Assembly (NCBI GenBank): GCA_002794775.1
Contig: NBAY01000020.1
Coordinates: 62,001 to 126,000, forward strand
From: Porodaedalea pini
Lineage: Eukaryota; Basidiomycota; Agaricomycetes; Hymenochaetales; Hymenochaetaceae
Length of the DNA stretch: 64,000 nucleotides
Direction of reading: 5' to 3'
The first letter of the stretch is position 1. Each line of letters begins with the position of its first letter. Positions 22,335-31,812 of the stretch are shown in pieces. A model generated the notes under the pieces. That model was not told the DNA's origin. It saw only the letters and a list, made by a program, of their open reading frames with translations, and did no database searches. The position numbers were made by a program, and so were the translations under genes.

Positions 22335-22779
22335 TGTTAGAACTCGAACCTTCGCCTTTTCCTTTATTTTCCTTTATTTTCCCTTTACCATTTCTTTCCT
22401 TTTAACCGCTCCTTTTTCATTATAATTAATCATCTTTCCAATCATTTCCCACACTCCTTTCACGCGACTTTCATTCATTCCATTCCTAATTACATAAACT
22501 ATACAGTACTTAGATAATCCGGTCTCACAATCGGCGCGAATAAAAGGTTTGAGGAACTCGCATGAACACTTGTTCTGCTTTTCCTCTTACCTCCGCGACG
22601 ACCTAGGTGAGACCGCGTCCCCTCCTGTAGTAGTGTATATTGTATTAATCCTCTTACCTCCGCGACGACCTAGCCTGAGTACAGCGTGTCCCGAGTCCCC
22701 GCTCGAGTATAGCACGACCCAGACGACAGTCAGCCGAGGCCTGCCCAGTCCGAGTCGTCCCCCGGACTCCCGCCTAACA
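22335..22779 (+). repeat. Element B 3' LTR
   Basis: 445 bp, no difference seen from the 5' LTR at 16471-16915. It is followed by the target duplication GTCAT at 22780-22784. Confidence 0.95.
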
Positions 22780-24858
22780 GTCATCCTTGCCCTGATCATA
22801 GCCCGCCATGCGCGATAGCAGGTCGGCCTTGCCCATCGTCTTGCCCGACTTGTGTTCGAGGTGGAAGTCGAATTCTTCAAGTTCGGTCCGCCAGCGAGCT
22901 TGACGATAGCTCAACTTCTGTGCCGATCTGAAGTAGGTGAGGTTGGCGTGGTCAGACCAGATCTCAATCTTGTGGCGAGCACCAAGGAGGTATTGTCGCC
23001 ACTCCTTGAGTGCCGAAACGATCGCGAGCATCTCCTTGTCGTAGATCTCGTAGTTTCGTTCTGCCGGTTCAAGTGCCTCTGACCTGTAGGTGATCACCCT
23101 CCACTTCCCTTCCTGCTTCTGCAACAACACACCGCCGAGCGCAAAGTTCGACGAGTCCGCTTCTACGCGGAAAGGGCCCTCGTCATTGGCGATGGCTAGG
23201 ACTGGAGGTGAGCAGAGACGTCGTCTCAGCTCCTCGAACGCTTCCTGCTGTTCGGTCTCCCATACCCAGTCCTTCTTGCCTGTTAACGACGTCAACGGTC
23301 GGACCACCTTGCTGTAGTCCTTAATAAACCGTCTCAGCCAGTTTCCCATACCGAGGAACTGTTGCAGCTCCTTGAGGTTCCGTGGGACTGGCCAGTTCGC
23401 AATTGCCTCCGTCTTTGCCGGGTCAGCCCTGATCTCGCCATTGCCGATGATGTGGCCGAGGTATTTGACGACCTTGGCGTCAAACTCGCACTTCTCTGGC
23501 TTCAGGTACAGGCCATTTTCTCGGAGGATCTGGAGTACGCGCCTCGACGTGTCGATATGCTCTTCAATGGTTTCCGAGAGGATCAGTATGTCGTCGAGGT
23601 ATACGATGATCAAGTTCGCGTAGATTAGGTCCTTAAAGATGTGGTTGACAAAGGCCTGGAACGTGGCCGGCGCGTTGCAAAGGCCAAAAAACATGACCGT
23701 CGGTTCGAAGAGGCCCATGTTCGTGCGAAACGCTGCCTTCCATTCATCACCCTCGCGGATCTGGATATTGTAGTACCCCCAGCGAAGGTCAAGCTTAGTG
23801 ATGTACTTCGCTTTCTTGACCTTGTCGACGAGTTCGTCAATGAGAGGGAGGGGATACTTGTTCTTGATCGTACCGTCATTGAGCTTACGGTAATCCTGGA
23901 TCGGACGTAGCAATTTGTCGGTCTTCTTAATGAAGAAGAAGGGCGACGCCATGGGCGATATCGACCGTCGAATGCGACCCGACTTCAGATTTTCATCAAG
24001 GAAGTCCTTGAGTGACTGCTGCTCAGTTGGCGTGAGCGGGTAGATCTTACAGTCGCTCGGTTTGAAGTCGGGCTTCAAGTCGATGACATGGTCCCAGGGT
24101 CGGTGTTCCGGCAGCTTCTCGAAACCTTTTTCGCTGAAAACATCGGCGTAGTCGTCGAGGTATGCGGGCCAGGACGCCTTGTCCATTCGCATCTCACTCA
24201 CCCTCCTCATCTGTTCTACCACCTTCTTCACTTCACCTAGGTCCTCCACCTTCTCCGTCTCGATCGTACATTCTTCTGGACAGCGGGTGAATTCAATCGA
24301 ACCTGTTTTCCAGTTGACCTCCGGATTGTGACGTTGAAGCCAGTCGTACCCCAGGAAGATGTTTGACGACGCTAAGGATGTCACTGCGAGGACGATCCTC
24401 TCCTGGTGACGGCCGATCATGAGCTTGACGTCAACGTACTCCTCGATCAATCCGGCCTCATTGTGTGTGCCATCGGCGTTGAGCACCGCGAGGGGTCGAA
24501 TGTAGCGTTTCGTTTCCAACCCGTACCTCTCGACGAACCTGATGTCGATGCAGGATCCTGTGCATCCCGAATCCACAAGGGCATGCGCATCTACCTCTCT
24601 CGCCTCACTCGCTATTTCATGCTCGACGGTCAGGAGAAGGTCCAGCTGGCGTCCACCAGTTCCTCTCATGAACAGTTGCTCGTACTCTTCATCTTTGTTC
24701 ACACCGGTGGGGATTTCGTAATCGGGAAAACCATCGACGTCGTTTGCATCTATGTATTGTACAGACGGTTGGTTATATTTTAGCGAATCCGGATTCGAAG
24801 CCCCTTGTTCTTCTCGGTCAGTCGCCCCGATGGCTACGCCTGACCACTCGCAAAACCC
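22780..24858 (-). CDS. pol: Element A Pol, 5' segment: protease, RT, RNase H
   Basis: The upstream half of element A's pol reads leftward from the frameshift site (24852-24858) and is cut by element B at 22780. It holds the protease motif (ALVDSGCTGSCID), reverse transcriptase with YLDDILIL and RNase H (ADSSNFALGG, then DHANLTYF). The codon usually taken as its start, near 24702, is GTG, so it is expected to be made only as a Gag-Pol fusion. The protein is nearly identical to element B over this part, except in the linker after the protease, where the two differ clearly (for instance the segment after RCPEEC here). The reading frame runs on into element B's LTR and stops at once. Confidence 0.93.
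24815..24858 (-). promoter_or_regulatory. Candidate -1 frameshift site (element A)
   Basis: On the minus strand GGGTTTT (24858-24852) is followed five bases later by TGGTCAG (24846-24840), which pairs with CTGACCG (24821-24815). The outermost pair becomes G-U instead of A-U as in element B, so the stem is kept despite a substitution. Confidence 0.7.
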
Positions 24859-25901
24859 TGCGAGTCGACGACCTCTTCGTCATTGTCTTCTTCCTCCACA
24901 TAGTCCTCCACCGTCGACCTTCGAGTGTCCACGACTTCCTCGAATGCCGATTCCTTCATCGCGCCGAGCTCGTCGGCGATGAGGCGGCGCTCACCCAGTG
25001 CCATCAGCTCCAACATACGCTGGATGATCGGCTTCGCCTGTGGACATTTGTCCTTAAAGTGTCCCAGTCCGCCACAAATCCAGCACGCGCGCTTTCGTTG
25101 CACCTCGTTCATCGAGACGTCCATCGGTTGGCCGGCACCTCCAAAAGTGACGCCCATTGCATCACGCTTATCGGCGTGCGGGGCTGCTACCTGTCGGTGT
25201 GCAGGGGGCCCTTGTTGCGGCGTCGGACGGGATGTGAAAGGCAATGTACGACCTCGTTGGATGGCGCGAATCTGCTGTTCGCCCCAATCAATCTCAATGG
25301 CCTTCTTTTTCCATGCCTCATATGTTGTTGGTACGGGCATCGACCTCAACACGCCGTGGACTACCTCGATGTTCATCGCGCGTTGCAGGCGGTCACAAAT
25401 GATGCCTTCGTCCTTCAGCTCCGCTGCCTTGATGATCACGTCGAGGTCCTGGAAGAACTGGTCAGCGGAGAGGTCCTTCTGGATCTTGTCTCGGAACTTC
25501 TTCAGCGCCTTCTCCTTCCTGTTCGGATCATCGAAGGAGGCATCCAGTCGTTCCTGGAACTTGGCCCAATCGTCCGTAAAGCTCACGACGCCATTCGTTG
25601 TGAATTCCTGGACGTAGTTTTGCGCCCACGTCGACGCATTGCCACCCTTGAGGTAAGAGAGGGCGACATAGATCTTGCTCGACGACGAGGGATACCTCGT
25701 GGGGTTCGCCGAGACAAAGAGTAGGACTTCACGCTTGAAGTCGAGGTAGTCATCGCCGCCAGCGAATTCGCGTGGCCGGGCGACGTCAATCGAGGGAGCT
25801 GGAGCTTGGGCCGCAGGGGCGTTCGTTGCTGCTCGGGTGAAGGCGGCAGCTACGATCACTGCGATCTCTTGTTGTTGCCTTTGAGTGAAACCTTCAGCCA
25901 T
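24834..25901 (-). CDS. gag: Element A Gag
   Basis: A 355-residue Gag, colinear with element B's. It has the same capsid signature (YLDFKREVLLF, YLKGGNASTWAQNYV, FQERLDASFDDPN) and zinc knuckle (CWICGGLGHFKDKCP). The ATG at 25901 is the first in frame, but as in B the frame stays open upstream with conserved codons. It is intact and could still be translated. The N-terminal 30 residues and the region around the Gln/Pro-rich linker differ most from B. Confidence 0.93.
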   Translation of the reverse strand: MAEGFTQRQQQEIAVIVAAAFTRAATNAPAAQAPAPSIDVARPREFAGGDDYLDFKREVLLFVSANPTRYPSSSSKIYVALSYLKGGNASTWAQNYVQEFTTNGVVSFTDDWAKFQERLDASFDDPNRKEKALKKFRDKIQKDLSADQFFQDLDVIIKAAELKDEGIICDRLQRAMNIEVVHGVLRSMPVPTTYEAWKKKAIEIDWGEQQIRAIQRGRTLPFTSRPTPQQGPPAHRQVAAPHADKRDAMGVTFGGAGQPMDVSMNEVQRKRACWICGGLGHFKDKCPQAKPIIQRMLELMALGERRLIADELGAMKESAFEEVVDTRRSTVEDYVEEEDNDEEVVDSQGFASGQA

Positions 25902-26624
25902 CGCTGGTATGGGCGTATGCGTCAGGCGCTCAGGGGGTGTCGGCGGTGACGAGTCTCTACGGGGTGTACGATAGCCTCCTGGTTCGCTTGGGAGGACGAC
26001 CGACGATGTCGAGACTGTCGGTGATGATGGTGCACAGGGAGGTCGAGGCGCCCAATGAGTTCGCTCGCCGGAAGACGGGTCAGTTGAGTACCAGGCGTGC
26101 CTAGTGTCACTCCACCAGAGATTATGAGTGACGTGGTTTCTGTCGTCTGCTACGTACGATTGGCGTTCCGCGTCGTAGCGTGAAGAAGAGGGGAAAGCCC
26201 GCTGTTGTTCCTCGGTGAGATCTATCTTGACTACGTCGGGGGGGGAACCGGTAGGGGCTGGTTGTCCAGATGTATGTTACGCTGACGAAGGACAGGTTCG
26301 TCGGCGAGTTTGATGACCAAACGGAAGGAGGCGGCCGAGATCACAATCGACAACGACGTTGACGACTGTACACGGTGTGTTACCCACGTCCAGGTCAGAT
26401 GGTTCCTCCACCAGAGGGAGAAGCGAAGAGCCAGGGTCGGGAAATGTCGGGTGTAGGTTTACGTAATACACGAACGTCCGAAAATGTCTGGGCAGGGTTG
26501 AGGGTTGTCGTTCAGGGAGTTTACACGTCCAATCCGTCGAGGGGAGTGCTCCTCTAGACTGGTGAAGGCGAGTCGACAGCGACGACGTACGCTGGGGATG
26601 AGCCTGGGTGAGGTTCTGCTTTTA

Positions 26625-27037
26625 TGTTAGGCGGGAGCCTGGGAGACGACTCGGACTGGGCAGGCCTCGGCTGACTGTTGTCTGGGACGTGCTATACTCG
26701 AGCGTAGACTCGGGACACACTTACTCAGGCTAGGTCGTCGCGGAGGTAAGAGGATTAATACAAGACTAGACTAATACAAGGGGGACGAGTCTCACCTAGG
26801 TCGTCGCGGAGGTAAGAGGAAAAGCAGAACAAGGAGTTCATGCGATTCCTGAGACCTTATATAGTGACGACCGCGAGACTATATTACCTAACGTCACATA
26901 ATGAGTGGGAATGGAACGAATGAAGGCAGTGTGGGAATGATTGTGTAAGATGGGTAAATATAATGAAAAGGACGAATATAATAAAGAAAATGGTAAAAAG
27001 GAAAATAAAGGAAAAGGTGAAAGTTCAGGTTCTAACA
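26625..27037 (-). repeat. Element A 5' LTR
   Basis: 413 bp, TGTTAGGCGG...TTCTAACA on the plus strand, paired with 14481-14893. The target duplication TTGAC follows at 27038-27042. It contains the duplicated 24-bp motif also found in element B's LTRs. Confidence 0.94.
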
Positions 27038-27136
27038 TTGACGTGCACTGACTTTACTAACAACGCTCTGGTAAGCTTTGTTTTTTCGTTCGGCCCTTCA
27101 TCAACACGGGTGTCGTAGAGTCTCCAGTTAGTCCTT

Positions 27137-27831
27137 ATGGCTCGCCCTCGCCAACCTCAACGAAGTCTCGACGTAGCCTGCTATAGTCCGCAAGGGTAGT
27201 TTATCTTTTAGTCTGATAGGCTTCAGTACGTTCCCACTTTCTTTAGTTGATTCACATGAAGAAATGGTCTCAGAATGGGGAGAATTCTTTGCCACTAATG
27301 AACAAGGCATTTCCGTACGTCTATAATTCATCATCTCCAGGTTTCGTACTCTATCAGCGACTAGAACGAATCTTGGAGCGAACATACTCAGATAATAACA
27401 CCGTCATAATACAGGCTCTCGAGGAACTTAAAGCAGTTATGCTTAAGCAGCATGCAGACTTTGTTCAAAGCCTTGCATCCGGGGACGTGTTCGAGAGCGC
27501 CTTCGCTGTTTCCTCATGGATGCCATCTCATCTCATATGTAAATTAGCACAATCAGGTCTTTTTTGCTTTGTGTCGACCGATCCTTTGTTCTGTCCTATA
27601 CGTAACGCTAGTATTCTTATGTTTATTAGTATTACCGATGTTGCGGATAGCATACCAGGATACATTCACTATAGTTCTAGTAATGCCATGGCGTACATAT
27701 TTAACACGGGAATTTTATTCACTCAAAATCAGAGTGAGAATTGTAGTATAGAACTGGTATCTCTAGAATGCCTGTGGTTTCTCAGACTAGCGGTTTCTCA
27801 GACTACCAGAGATGGCCAACAGTTGCAGTGA
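27137..27831 (+). CDS. Unrecognised protein, possibly two exons
   Basis: I do not recognise this gene. A short first exon from the ATG at 27137 (MARPRQPQRSLDVACYSPQ) can be joined at a GTAGTT donor (about 27196) to an acceptor TTTAG before 27247. The open frame then runs to 27831. The second exon encodes a helical, charged stretch (YQRLERILERTYSDNN, IIQALEELKAVMLKQHADF) followed by a hydrophobic, less convincing region with several Ser/Cys residues. The first half looks like real protein and the second may be intron or decayed sequence. It lies between Gypsy element A and a foldback element, so it may be a remnant of a gene cut by insertions. Confidence 0.3.
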
Positions 27832-28215
27832 TGAGCCTTGCAGCTAAAGTGGGATGTTGTGGGTCATGCCCCTTTTAACTATTATTCCCCGTAGAATGCG
27901 CTCGCCGCACTGTTTCTGCCCTTCATTAAGTTCATCGCTAGTATTTATCCCATTTTAAACTTTATGCACTTCTACCCGTGCGCGTGTCCATGTTCTATGG
28001 TGCGATTGCTCTCCGCTTGGTTCTCCTGATGCAGGTCGTCTGCTAGGGACGGATTTATGAGCTTTAGCAAGGTGCGAGCATACCGTAGGTTTACAAGGTT
28101 CTTATCCCAAAATATATACTGCATGTCATTTCAGGAAGTCCACTTTCCCAAATACCTTAGAAGATTTTTATGGACATTTCTGATACCCATAGCGATTTGT
28201 AATCTAGTTTCTTAG
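27832..28215. other. Intergenic, nothing recognised
   Basis: No coding similarity or repeat seen between the unrecognised gene and the foldback element. Confidence 0.5.
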
Positions 28216-28218
28216 TTA

Positions 28219-29067
28219 CAGCCTTTTTCATAAGTCCTGCGACATGTGCATGTCACGTGAAATGAGCCGCGTCAGAGCCAAAGTGTTGAAAAATTAGAAT
28301 GAATGCCTATTTTCTCTGTGAATTCTGCACAGTACCTGCTCATTAAGTACTCAAAAAAAAGGCACAGTTCTCAGGAGAAGAAATATGTAAAATAGGGAGC
28401 AATAAATTGACTGTGTAGGCAGGTGGAGATCAAACAAGTGCAGCTGGTCTGTTCTCTCACCCATTTCCACTGAGATTCAAAAATTATGGCTCCCCTACAT
28501 CTACCTATAAAATTCTTTCCTGTGTCTGTAAATTAAGTATATGACTATACCAACATCTCCTGCAAGTTTGAAGCCAATCCATGCAGTATTCATGGTGCAG
28601 CAGCAAGATTTGTGTTCCACTTCAAGCTCTTTCCACCCTCCTTTTCTCACAACAGGTCTTGCAGAGTAGAACACAAATCTTGCTGCTGGACCATGAATAC
28701 TGAATGGATTGGCTTCAAACTTGCAGGAGATGTTGGTATAGTCATATACTTAATTTACAGACATAGGAAAGAATTTTATAGGTAGATGTAGGGGAGCCAT
28801 AATTTTTGAATCTCAGTGGAAATGGGTGAGAGAACAGACCAGCTGCACTTGTTTGATCTCCACCTGCCTACACAGTCAATTTATTGCTCCCTATTTTACA
28901 TATTTCTTCTCCTGAGAACTGTGCCTTTTTTTTGAGTACTTAATGAGCAGGTACTGTGCAGAATTCACAGAGAAAATAGGCATTCATTCTAATTTTTCAA
29001 CACTTTGGCTCTGACGCAGCTCACTTCACGTGACATGCACGTGTCGCAGGACTTATGAAAATGGCTG
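28219..29067. mobile_element. Foldback element copy 2, complete, TA-flanked
   Basis: An 849-bp palindrome with arms of about 400 bp. It begins CAGCCTTTTTCATAAGTCC and ends with the inverse GGACTTATGAAAATGGCTG, with TA on both sides (28217-28218 and 29068-29069). The central loop (near 28620-28665) is the reverse complement of the loop in copy 1 at 3704-4443, so the two copies lie in opposite orientations. It has no coding capacity. It is a non-autonomous TA-target DNA transposon by inference. It ends about 85 bp from the end of the neighbouring FunK1 kinase gene. Confidence 0.85.
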
Positions 29068-29152
29068 TAAGTTAGGCCGAAGGCACTCGTAGTCGGTACC
29101 AAATCCACACTCGTATCGTGTCATTTTGTGAAGTTGAAGTCAATAGTGAAAG

Positions 29153-31427
29153 TCAGGAAGTTCTTGTAATTACGTTCGATGACTCCGACGCAAATGCGGC
29201 TATTGAAAAGGTGTACGAATCAAAAAAATCATGTATCCAGCGACGAAGATCTTCCACCATCGGACGCCACAATACACGACGAACATAAGGCATTGATTCC
29301 ATGTCGTCCGCCTTCGAATGTCGGAAGTCATGCTTGTCATTTAGAGCTTCACTGAACATATAGGCCCACGTTCCCTGGAAGAAGCGTACATAATTGATAC
29401 AGTCCAGTCAAAGTAAGGTGTGAGGAGACAACTTACAGATCGAGGCTGGTCTTCTGCCTTTCCGATAGTGTGTGCAGGAGTAGACAGATCCCAGTCAACA
29501 AGAAAACCTCTTCTATGACCGGTCGTCCCGTCCCTGAGAAGAATTATGTTACTTATACTGACATCACGGCGCAGCGTATCACGCTGCCCTATCGTATTCT
29601 TCAGAGCTGAAACAGCATTTAGCTCACGCCGATAGAGTCAGCATAAGAACAAATGTACCTTCAAACGCATCGTTGGTCGCGTCGATTAATTCACGCGTGC
29701 CGGTGAACTCTTCTAGCGGGTACCCGACCTCTTTCAAAACCAGTCGGTAATGCGTATGCTTGACTACTTCCAGCTCTCCACAAGCCCAGTCCGCGTGGAT
29801 GAACTCATTCGTTCTCGTGCATTGAGCTAAGCGAGCCAAGTCATGCTTAAGCAATCACCGAACAATCCAAAAATCACTTACCAGGCAATGGCAAACCTCC
29901 ATAGATACTTGAAGCCGCACTCTGATTTCGAGGACCTGAGGAAGGAGATTCTTTTTCCTTCTGTACCTTAGCGACTTCACCCTGAAATCCCCCATGCATT
30001 CGTCAATAAAACCGGGACCGTATATCTGCAAACTTCACGTACCTGTAAATTTTGTACTTCTGGCTTCTTGTGCAATCCTTCGATATCGGCCGGAACGTCT
30101 CCGTGATAGTGTACATCACAAATGTTCGTCACGCCCCTTTCTTTCAAGTTTCGATAGACCAGCCCCTCCATCTCCGTATCGGTTTCGTCCAGTCGCCAGG
30201 TATCTCTGAGGAAAGCTATCTCTTTATCAGAGCCTAGTCTCACAGCCCAATAATCTCGAGTGGACCTGCCGGTCAAACGCGCGAGTGACTTGACGGGACG
30301 AGAGACAAGGTATTGATCGAAAGATCGCTGGGCTTCGTTATAAACATCCACCTTGGCTACCCTTCCCGGTTCATAGTGACGGTCCACGGCTTTTGCGAGT
30401 TTGCTTGCGTCCTTAATGTCCAATAGGAACGCGACACTTCCTATAATTGTTTTCCGGAAGAGTTTCTCTTCGGCCTCCGAAGCGACGACAACCGACGGGT
30501 CGTAGCCTCGCTGCTTACTACTGGCTCTACCAAAACGCCATAGGAAGTCGCACAGGTATTGAGGATTTCTTCGATAGTCGAAGGACTGAGTGACTATGGC
30601 TCCTGCACGATCCCATCGGATAAAGCGAGCATGAGTGCCAAAGATAGACACAGAGAAATAAAATGTTCGATGTTGTCGCGCACATGCTTCAGCAGCATAA
30701 GCAACGTTCTGATAAAGAAAATGTCTCGCTCGGTCCTGGCCAGCCTCGTCTTCGAAGTCAGCAATGAATCTGTGTCCTGCACGTTTGTTGCGACCGAGGT
30801 TCGGATGAGGGTCAGCGAATGGATTTAAAAATGCTAGCGCTTCAACCTGAACGAAAAATTCTGCAACATCTAAATTTGCAGACACCTTCTTGTGTTCTCG
30901 CTTCGCTATGTTCTGCTCTTTCTCTTCATATGCACACAAGTTAGGGTTCGCAACTTCAGAACCGGTGACTTCAGGAGTGTCGGTTGTATCGAAGAGTTTC
31001 AGAGAAGGACAGCGACCGTATTCGTTGATCGCAGCGATCTAGGATTGGATGAATGTTGAGACGTTAGGACTCAAAGAAAAAGACGAACCAACGCATTGGA
31101 TATTTCCTGTTTGCTTTTCGGTCTCGTAGGGATTTTATTGAACGCACGGTTAGGAGAGGGCATTTTAAGACCGCTGTCCTCTTCGCGGGGTAGGAATTCG
31201 TTCAAAAATTTCTGGACCGGCATTGGTCCAATAAACCACTTTTCTGATCCCTCCGCGTAGCGCATGTATCTTCTACGAGCCTCTTTCGAATTCAACGCGG
31301 CATCTTTTCCATTTTCCACACTAACAATCGGTGTATCCTTCGGAAGAGTCGGAAGCCGAGTTGCGGAGGCGTCGGAGCGGAGGGAAGCGGAATTTCTGGT
31401 GAGCGTGGATTTGGTCGTTTGAATCAT
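29153..31427 (-). CDS. FunK1-type fungal protein kinase
   Basis: This is a fungus-specific kinase-like protein (FunK1 family, expanded in agaricomycetes, substrates unknown). The first exon starts at the ATG at 31427 (MIQTTKSTLT) and carries GPMPVQKFLNEFLP. The second (about 31038-30000) has LKLFDTTDTPEVTGSE, VAEFFVQVEAL, the FSVSIFGTHARFIRWDR-AGAIVTQSF block typical of the family, and DIKDASKLAKAV. Later exons have GYPLEEFTG, the catalytic loop RRDVSISNIILL, the metal-binding region GFLVDWDLS and GTWAYM. The usual His of HRD is replaced. Introns are short. Near the end, after DDMESM, the family consensus seems to switch frame briefly (FVVYCGVRWW lies in another frame near 29270), so the C-terminus may be damaged. 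Expression and activity are uncertain. Confidence 0.78.
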
Positions 31428-31812
31428 CGTAGATGTATGAGATGAACAGTGCACGAGTAGTGGCTTGTCTTTAAAAATAGGCGAGTTATGTAACCACCTG
31501 ATTCGGAATCAGACGCGACGCGACGCGTCGTCTCGTGACTCGAAGCTTGAGCCACGAAGGCCACGAAGAGACTTCGGCCGAACTTGGATGACTTGCTCTT
31601 TCTTTCAACCTTCAGTAACTCCTGCCACGGTGCACTGTGCGTACGCACTTTCAATGAAAATCCTTTAGTTCTCACCATCTATTTCTTCTCTGCCCGCAGT
31701 GTCCGAATCGTTCAATCGAGGTGTCTGACCGCCTGCTTTCGCCTTTTCTGCCATGTTGCCCACTTCATCTGATAAAAGCACCCGAGCTCTTCACAACCAT
31801 AAAACTCTAACT

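Larger units (their letters stand above)
16471..22779 (+). mobile_element. Gypsy chromovirus element B, complete and apparently intact
   Basis: A 6309-bp plus-strand element with 445-bp LTRs at 16471-16915 and 22335-22779 that look identical base for base. It is flanked by the 5-bp target duplication GTCAT (16466-16470 and 22780-22784). Gag (17626-18708) and pol (frame open 18663-22334) are uninterrupted and joined by a -1 frameshift signal. Pol ends immediately before the 3' LTR, next to a G-rich polypurine stretch (GAAGGGGGGG). Identical LTRs and intact frames indicate a very recent insertion, and the element may still be able to move. It lies within element A in the opposite orientation. 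Confidence 0.96.
14481..27037 (-). mobile_element. Gypsy chromovirus element A, split by nested element B
   Basis: A complete minus-strand Gypsy element is bounded by 413-bp LTRs (26625-27037 is the 5' LTR, 14481-14893 the 3' LTR) and a perfect 5-bp target duplication TTGAC (14476-14480 and 27038-27042). Reading leftward it has a leader, gag (25901-24834), a -1 frameshift signal, and pol with protease, reverse transcriptase, RNase H, integrase and a C-terminal chromodomain. Pol is interrupted between RNase H and integrase by element B, with duplicated GTCAT on both sides. Removing B leaves one open frame. The two LTRs differ at about four positions in 413, so A is older than B, as the nesting requires. 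Confidence 0.95.
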
